From: Drosophila miranda
Taxonomy: Eukaryota; Arthropoda; Insecta; Diptera; Drosophilidae
Reading direction: 5' to 3'
Length of the DNA stretch: 64,000 nt
Assembly (NCBI RefSeq): GCF_003369915.1
Contig: NC_046675.1
Location: 11,098,001-11,162,000 of the forward strand
The notes under the pieces were generated by a model. That model worked only from the letters and a program-made list of their open reading frames with translations. It did no database searches and was not told the DNA's origin. Position 1 is the stretch's first letter; every line of letters starts with the position of its first letter. The translations under genes and the position numbers were made by a program. Positions 57,373 to 64,000 of the stretch are shown here, in pieces.

Positions 57373-60300
57373 ATGGGCCTGGGCATATGAGTGGAAAATG
57401 AAACGAGCGCAGCAAATTAGCTAATCAACGCCCATTAGTAGTAAGGTATTGGAATTTATGATAAATTTCCGTTAATGCTCACGATACCCAGCCTTACTTG
57501 CGGCACGAGGAGAACCCACAATTCAGAACAAGTTAATTTGCAGAGGATACGTTCCCGTAGCCGTTCCCGATTCTGAAACCGAATCGAACCCCCATCTGGG
57601 GGCTGTGATAAAGCAGGCATCTTTATAACGCTGCGCACGCAGCAGGACGACAAACAAGTGCATCTCTCATCGTCTGGGCATCGCTGTGTCTGTATGTATG
57701 TTAATAATACATAATTTTCTTGTAAAACAACAAACCGCTGCGCATCGTTATCGTTATCATTATAGTGCATTTTTATGTGCGCATTCATGTTGACTGCCAG
57801 TTTTGTTGGAAAAGGCGTTGGCCCGGTACGACCACGATCCGACCCGCTTGCAGTTACCAGTCGGCACTTGGCAGTTGGCAGCTTGTAGTGGCTGGATCGG
57901 GGCGACAACGACAACGACAACGACAATATCATTTTATTTATGTTTATCGATATAGCCGACCAGATAAGCAGCTTTATGCTTTTGGGAGCACCGGCAGCAC
58001 CAGCAGCAGCCAAAGGAAATAGTATGGAGGTGCGCTCGTAGGTTTTGTTTTTAGTGAGAGCCGTAAAATGAAAGTTCAGTGCCGGTTGCCGCTGTTTTTG
58101 TGAAGGTGGAAAAAAGTCGTTTGGTTTCCCCGTCGAGTGCCCAGTGGTGCCAAAAGGTGATGCCAAATGGAATTGCCCGAAAGCATTGGATACAGATACA
58201 CTTTGAATTAGCAAATGGGTTAATTATAAGCCAGCAAACAAGTGAAAGGAATAACGAAACGTATAAGGATATAGGAGCTGACCAAGAAATGGTTTTTCAT
58301 TCAATGGAAAAATGGGAAATCTGTGACTGAAAAGTACATGTATAAACCGTCTAATCAACATTAATGCGAATTGAATTCGCGATTTGGTTCCTCCTCCAAT
58401 AACCGTTTCTTGCATCCTCCATTGGGCTGGGGCCCGAGAACGGGTTCTGTTTTATGAGCGATCCGGGCCATTAGCCGTAACAAGCGACCATTGGCATGGC
58501 ATGGCGCTTTCGATGTGCGTTCGTGCCACGAGGGCCGTAAAAACATTTTGCATGTTGCACCAAAAAACTAGCCACGGTTAGGTTAGGTGTATAATTACTG
58601 CGACAGGCCGTTGGCATGACAAATAAACTGCGAGCGAGACCATAAATTAAAGTATCAGAATGCGTGTGTATGGTGGGCGGGGGGACGGGGTGGTTCATTT
58701 GATGAGGCACGCAAACCGTCAAGAGTGAGGAATGGAGAACGGGATTGAAAATGCTCGGACGGGGGCGGAGATCGCGGCGGCGGCGGAGTCAACGGTGGCG
58801 GCTTAACGGCAATGGCCACCTGACGACAAGTCTGAGCCAATTGTTAAGCCGTTGATATATGCCTGCCTGCATGTGTATGTGTGTGTGTGTGTGTATCTGC
58901 GAGCTAGTGAGTATAGAAGTGTGCGTGTTGCTGTGGTAGTTGATGCAACTTTCTGGTTGCTGTGGGCGTGTCATACATTTTGAATTCGTAATTGCAAGGC
59001 TCTCCGTTTAAAAAAAGTTAATAAATTAACAATAAACAATGTGCACGTTTAATATACCTTTTTTAAATATAATATAATATAATAAGAAATATTTAGAAAC
59101 AAAGGATGATCGGATTGCAGTAAAAACCTTTAAAAATATATGTTTAAAAATATTTACCCATACCATAACGGGATCCCTTTACAAAATTATCTTATTGGCA
59201 TCAAGTCTTAAGTATTCCTATTCGCACATTCGGAATCTTATGCACATTTCTATGTAAATTGGCATCCAATTCGTTGGCACACTCCATCTACCACAAGGGG
59301 AAAGAGCATGCGAGTAATAATTGGCTCCTTTCAATGTTATTTCATTTGAGATCGCAGCTGTGGCGGCGGCGCAAACAATGCACAGATTTATTTAATTACT
59401 GGCGACACACACACGCGCACATATGATGCTGAAACGTGCAACACACTCAGACAGACAGGCAGTGGCACAGTTATAATACACAATTTACGCACAAATATGT
59501 AAAAAAGCGACGACGCCGAATGCGTCGCTCTTGGAATTTATTTAATTAAATCTACGCCCCGTCGGCAGCCGTCTTGGCTTGCTGTGGCACAGCCCCTCTC
59601 TCCACTGGAGGTGCATAAATTCAGCATTTTATGGATTGGCGCAGTGGCAGCCGCAGGCGCAGTCCGCTCAAGCATCCATTACGCATACGCCGCGTTGAGC
59701 GGCTTTGTGCCGTGCCCCCAAAGAGCGACAGAAAACTCAGCTAGAAATTATGTCCGATGACAATTTCGTTGGCGTTTACAAATGTGCATACACCCAATCG
59801 GGGAATGAAGGCAAGAGGACTTACAGCCAGCGGTCATTGTCGGACGAACGGGGTTGCGAAATGTTCCAATTGAATTGGCATAAAACTGCTGTCATTCTGG
59901 CATCTGAGTAGGATGTGAATGGCACTCGTTCAGAGCATGAGAATGGGTCTAGTTTAAAGCATATCTGATGGTGTGATCACGAAATGTCTGTTGACACAGA
60001 TTAACAGACCAGAAGAGAGACGTTTGCGAATTTGTGGAAAATTTTCGGATTAGAATGAGGGCATAAATAGACTAATAGCGGATACTCGTAATATGAGAGT
60101 GTAAAATAGTGTACAGTACATGCAGATGACACATTGAATTTTATGGAGTATACAAGAACCTTGAGATCATTCGATACTCAGAGAATTAGTAACAAGTAAT
60201 AAATAATGGTGCTGGCTCAAGGCTTGGTGCCATATTCTGTAGAGGATTTATATTGCTGGATACTAAAGAAGTCTTACAAATATACAATATTTTCTATATA

Positions 60301-61335
60301 CTATATGTACATACATAACAATTTTATATAACCTAAACACCAACAAAAGATATTTCTTAGGGTGTTATACAGAATGAATGAAACACACTATGTTCTATTT
60401 TTTCAGAGTATGAATAATATTATCTTCTCCATAGAAAAGAGTATACACAAGTTGTTAGGCATGTTTTTGTGTATTAACCATGGCGTAGCAGTAGCAAATG
60501 TTAACTGCTGCCCAGGTAGGTAGGTGGATAGGGTATTTCGAAGGTGTTCACTGCTTACGCATTACCCATGAGCCTCCAAGTCCCACGCCTCGCTGCTAAA
60601 AGAGAATTTATGAAGAATTCATGTTATTTCCTACGTATTTCACATCCAACCATGAATACATTCATTCAAGTCGATTCGATACACTCACATACACATGTGC
60701 ATTCAGATGGGTGTCAAAACTTGTTGCGTGGGTCGACTATTTTTGGACAATTTACGGCGTGTGGCACCTTCGAATTGGGTTACCAATTGATTTCATGTTA
60801 CCGATCTTGTGACGTACCTTTCACGTTCGTATAAGCAGATATGAAGCAGCTCTGAAAGGGATATCCCTACCAGACTATAGGGCTAATGCTGAAGAAGAAG
60901 CAAAGGAATTGTGGGCTCCTTTGTTGGCCTCCTGCCTCCGCACTCTTAAGTGGCCTGGCCTTTGTCTGCTACCATCAACAACAGTCCGAGCAGCAGCAGC
61001 AACAACTACGACTACGTACAGACATTGTAGCGTAGCCGGCTCGGGCCTGGGGCCTGGGGCATGTGGCATGGGACTGCTGACTGGGCCAACAAAGGCGCAT
61101 AGTTAAGCATAATTTAATAGATACGCGGCTGGGGCTTTGCAATCTCTTTATGGTTGACACTATTGTCTAGGCCAGGCTTGTCTGTGGGCCTGTCATAAGG
61201 TGATGAATGCATTATTATTATTGTTATTGTTGCTGCCGTGGCCCGTACTTTGTTGGGCTTTTGTTGAAAAGCGTTAATTGAGTGTTGCGAATGTGCAACG
61301 GCAATTGAAATTGTTTATGACTTGCAGTTGCCTGC

Positions 61336-61380
61336 CATTGCCGTTGCCGTTGCCGTTGCCGTCGGCCGTTGCCGTCTGCC
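61336..61380. repeat. CCGTTG hexanucleotide repeat
   Basis: Repeated CCGTTG units with one interrupted unit (CCGTCGG), lying in the non-coding right third of the window. A simple sequence repeat with no coding context. Confidence 0.8.
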
Positions 61381-63719
61381 TGCCGTTGCTCAGGTTCAAT
61401 AATGTAATGCAATTGGGACTGCAACTACGGCTAATGTACTTCCAAACAAAACTGGCACTTGGCTAATCAGCGGGGATATCTAACGGGGATATACGAGCAT
61501 GTATCCTAGGCACCGCCAAAGGATACCGCTGATGCCTGGCAGCCCGTGTACTTGACAAAAACACTTTAGGCTTCCATTTGTGAGACTGCCTGTAATTAGG
61601 CTTTATTAAGATGCAATTTTCATTACGGGAATGGACTGGAGGCCGAGATCTACGAGATCTACGCGATCCGAAATCCACTTGAACTCAAACTGGCTGGCGA
61701 GCACTTGACGGCGACGGCGACGTCGAAGCGCCTTAGAAAATTTTCGTTTCTTTCTGATATTTAGTGGATTTTAATTGCCGTAATTAGCGAGAACTGGGAG
61801 CTGGAAAGATATTCAAGTGCATTCTGAAGTGACGTCTCCTTCTCCTTCTGCTGCTGCTGCTGTTGATTCTTCTGGCTGTTGTGTCTTCTGTCTTCTGTCC
61901 TCTGGCGGCCTCTGGGTACCAATATGGCCGCCAAGACGGAAGCAATCGGTTGGCCCAGGCAGCGGCAGCGCTCGAAAGATACGCCATAAATTAACACCAA
62001 ACCGAATAATGAAAAGTGCCGATCCATATCGGGTGCACATGGTTTGTGTGAGCCGCAGATAGAATCGATCCAGTCAGCATAGGACACTGGCACATTAAAA
62101 TCAATTAAAGAGCCAGACATTGATGGACATGGCCAGGGAGTGGATCTGGATCTGGATCTGTAGATGGAGCTGGAACTGTAACTGGCACAACTGACGGAAT
62201 CCCCTGATTCCGATCTCCGTTTGGCATCTTAATTAGCCCGCCCGTGTCTGTTGGCCTGATTGCCAGTTGATCGTTTAGTGCGAGTATGTCATAAACATTT
62301 ATGGCCATTTAAATGCTGGCTGGTAATTTGAAAAGGTGTTGCCATGGCTCTTCACCTTAATGGGTTTACATTAACTTTGCAATGAGCTCTTACAACTTAC
62401 AGATATTTAGATACTTGAAGTGCAAAGAGTATCGTCTTTTCGGCTGAGACTTCGAGTGCAAATGCAAATGCTAGTGCAGTTGAACTTGACTGGTTGACAG
62501 TCAATTAATTAATCGAAATACTGCCGAAATTCCGTGGCTGTCAGCCAGCCAGGCAGACATGTCCGTGAAATGATAAACTCCCCAAACCGAGCCCAAAAAG
62601 CCGATCCCCGAGTGCCACTTGAGCAACCCTTGTGCACCTTCCTCGCATTTTTGTTGTTGCTTTTGGCCTTTTGTTAGTTGGCCAGTTGGCCCCCCTGGCA
62701 TTTATGTTTAACACTTTAATTGTGATTACAAGCTGCAATCAAACTGCAAAAACCAAACCGAAAAAAGAGTAAAAATAAAAATAAAAAAAAGGTGGGTTCG
62801 AGGCTTTGACTGACTGACTAACTGACTGGCACCCCAGCCAGCGGCGGCACTGTGGCTCAGACTTTGGCTTATGCATGTTTAAGCAGCAACAGCAACAAGA
62901 AAGCGCGTCATGTCGCTGGCTTTATTAAATTACTTGTCAAAAGTGCATACACGAGCTGTAAGCCAGAGCCTCGAAGGAGGAAGGAGGCGTTCCAATGTCG
63001 GCGGACATGAAACAGCCCCTGCACACACAGATACACCACCTCATCTGCATACACCAATACAGCCGTACAGCCGTACAACGCCTTTCGTTGGCATAACGAG
63101 GCTTGTCACAACAATTCTGCACTGCAAAACGGAAAGGAAAAGGAAAACAGCTGAAAACGAAAAGAAATGCAATGCAATGAAAAAGAAAATCAATTATTAT
63201 GTGCATTTTCCTTTTCCTTTCATTGGGGCCCCCACCCCCCCCGTCTCCCTCTCTCTGATTGCCTTCACCCACTGCCACTGCCACAGCCAAGCCAGGGGGA
63301 TTAATTAATCTTGTCAACGATTGCAAGTCATTTGGCGTGGCAACAGCGGCAGCAGCAGCAAACATCTCAAATAGTCAAATTAATTTACTTCACACTTTAA
63401 TAAACGATTATACAAATACACAGATGCACAGCCAGGGCTCTGAGATGAGGTCGTATCTTGGGGTTGTTGCTCGATGGAAGGTGTTAAATGTTTTGTTGAC
63501 ATTGCCAACAGCAGAAGCAGAAGCAGCAACACCATTTCCCATTCTTATGCGGGAAACGATTCGGGGGAAAGAAGGAAAAACATTTTTCACAGCTTCCCTC
63601 GATTTTAGCGTGAAGTTTGTCGTTCGCTCCCTGCCCCCCCTGCTTTATTGCGGTGACTGTTTGGTGGTTGTTGGTTCTTAGTCGAGTTGCGTGTAAACAG
63701 CAACATCCACAACAATCAC

Positions 63720-63752
63720 AGAAACAGCAACAACAACAACAACAACAACCAA
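63720..63752. repeat. CAA trinucleotide repeat
   Basis: CAACAACAACAACAACAACAACC run in non-coding sequence near the right edge. No coding frame supports a glutamine tract here. Confidence 0.8.
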
Positions 63753-64000
63753 CAAATGTTCTTCCAAATCACTGAATTCCCCATTCCTGCCACGAATTTG
63801 TTATGCCTTTCCTATGCTATGTATTTGGATAGTCTCTAGAATATTTTCCAATGAATGGATGAATATGTTCTTTGATGTACGACAGTGCAGGGGGAGTGAC
63901 GAATGGGGGCAGGAGGGCGTGAAAATGACTTAATACACTAATTAGAGTAAGTCAATCGTCGGGAAGGAAATGATTTTTATGGCATTAGATTCGTTTTTAT

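Larger units (their letters stand above)
48560..64000 (-). other. Probable large intron or 5' regulatory region of the ladybird gene
   Basis: No exon with a homeobox-gene N terminus or matching phase-1 donor was identified in 15.4 kb. Longest frames (for example 57456-58214 minus) have no protein-like character. The stretch has many simple repeats and AT-rich homeodomain-type TAATTA words, fitting the known large regulatory DNA around the 93E homeobox genes. That function is inference. Confidence 0.45.

Noticed and set aside
57456-58214. 252-codon minus-strand ORF in the ladybird non-coding region
   Set aside because: Composition is low-complexity and repeat-derived (serine-leucine run, poly-Ala). 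No phase-1 donor towards the homeobox exon at 48559 was evident.
62937-63365. 142-codon minus-strand ORF near the right edge
   Set aside because: Driven by CAG-type and GGGGG simple repeats. No recognisable protein features.
1-64000. CRISPR arrays, rRNA, operons, ribosome-binding sites
   Set aside because: This is an intron-containing insect genome. No regularly spaced direct repeats of CRISPR type, no rRNA and no secure tRNA cloverleaf were seen by eye. A tRNA or miRNA scan was not possible here.

Overview
The window is euchromatic nuclear DNA of a Drosophila species. It has compact genes with short introns (54-76 nt), GT-AG splice sites matching the fly consensus, A/C-AAA-ATG starts, and proteins close to known Drosophila products. 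Divergence from remembered D. melanogaster proteins, plus the joining of loci known there from 87C-D with a homeobox gene known from 93E, suggests a fly outside the melanogaster subgroup, perhaps the obscura group. The species call is inference. I built exon models by hand from splice consensus and reading phase; all internal phases agree unless noted.

Layout, left to right: 1-5.3 kb, the choline transporter ChT (minus) with a long 3' region. 7.4-9.7 kb, a kanadaptin-type FHA protein (minus), divergent from 10.2-17.1 kb, mus308 (DNA polymerase theta). 17.2-17.7 kb, a small rhodanese converging on mus308. 18.5-19.5 kb, an unrecognised three-exon gene. 21.2-27.4 kb, Past1 (EHD ATPase) with a 4.4-kb intron that holds a possible extra acidic exon. 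28.6-30.5 kb, a ninjurin gene with a 24-nt microexon and three equal-length alternative last exons. 31.2-33.3 kb, Arp1 (dynactin) with a small opposite-strand gene inside its first intron. 33.7-35.1 kb, Su(fu). 37.2-42.8 kb, a monocarboxylate transporter (probably kar). 43.1-43.3 kb, a possible 37-aa gene. 43.3-47.8 kb, a junk-like segment with a decayed LRP-type pseudogene and a diverged tandem repeat array. 47.9-48.6 kb, the last two exons of a ladybird-type homeobox gene (minus). 48.6-64 kb is non-coding, most likely the large intron or 5' flank of that homeobox gene.

The genes are not an operon. They are unrelated housekeeping, neuronal and developmental genes. The mus308 to kar block matches the known 87C-D neighbourhood, whereas ladybird is foreign to it, so 43.3-47.8 kb is a good candidate for an inversion breakpoint. 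The most interesting structures are the three alternative ninjurin exons of exactly 204 nt, the GC-AG intron and repeat-expanded linker in mus308, the frame break in the ladybird C terminus, a possible EH-less Past1 isoform, a 41-aa single-membrane-span ORF that is the only intact copy in a decayed tandem array, and a small inverted-repeat element present twice.
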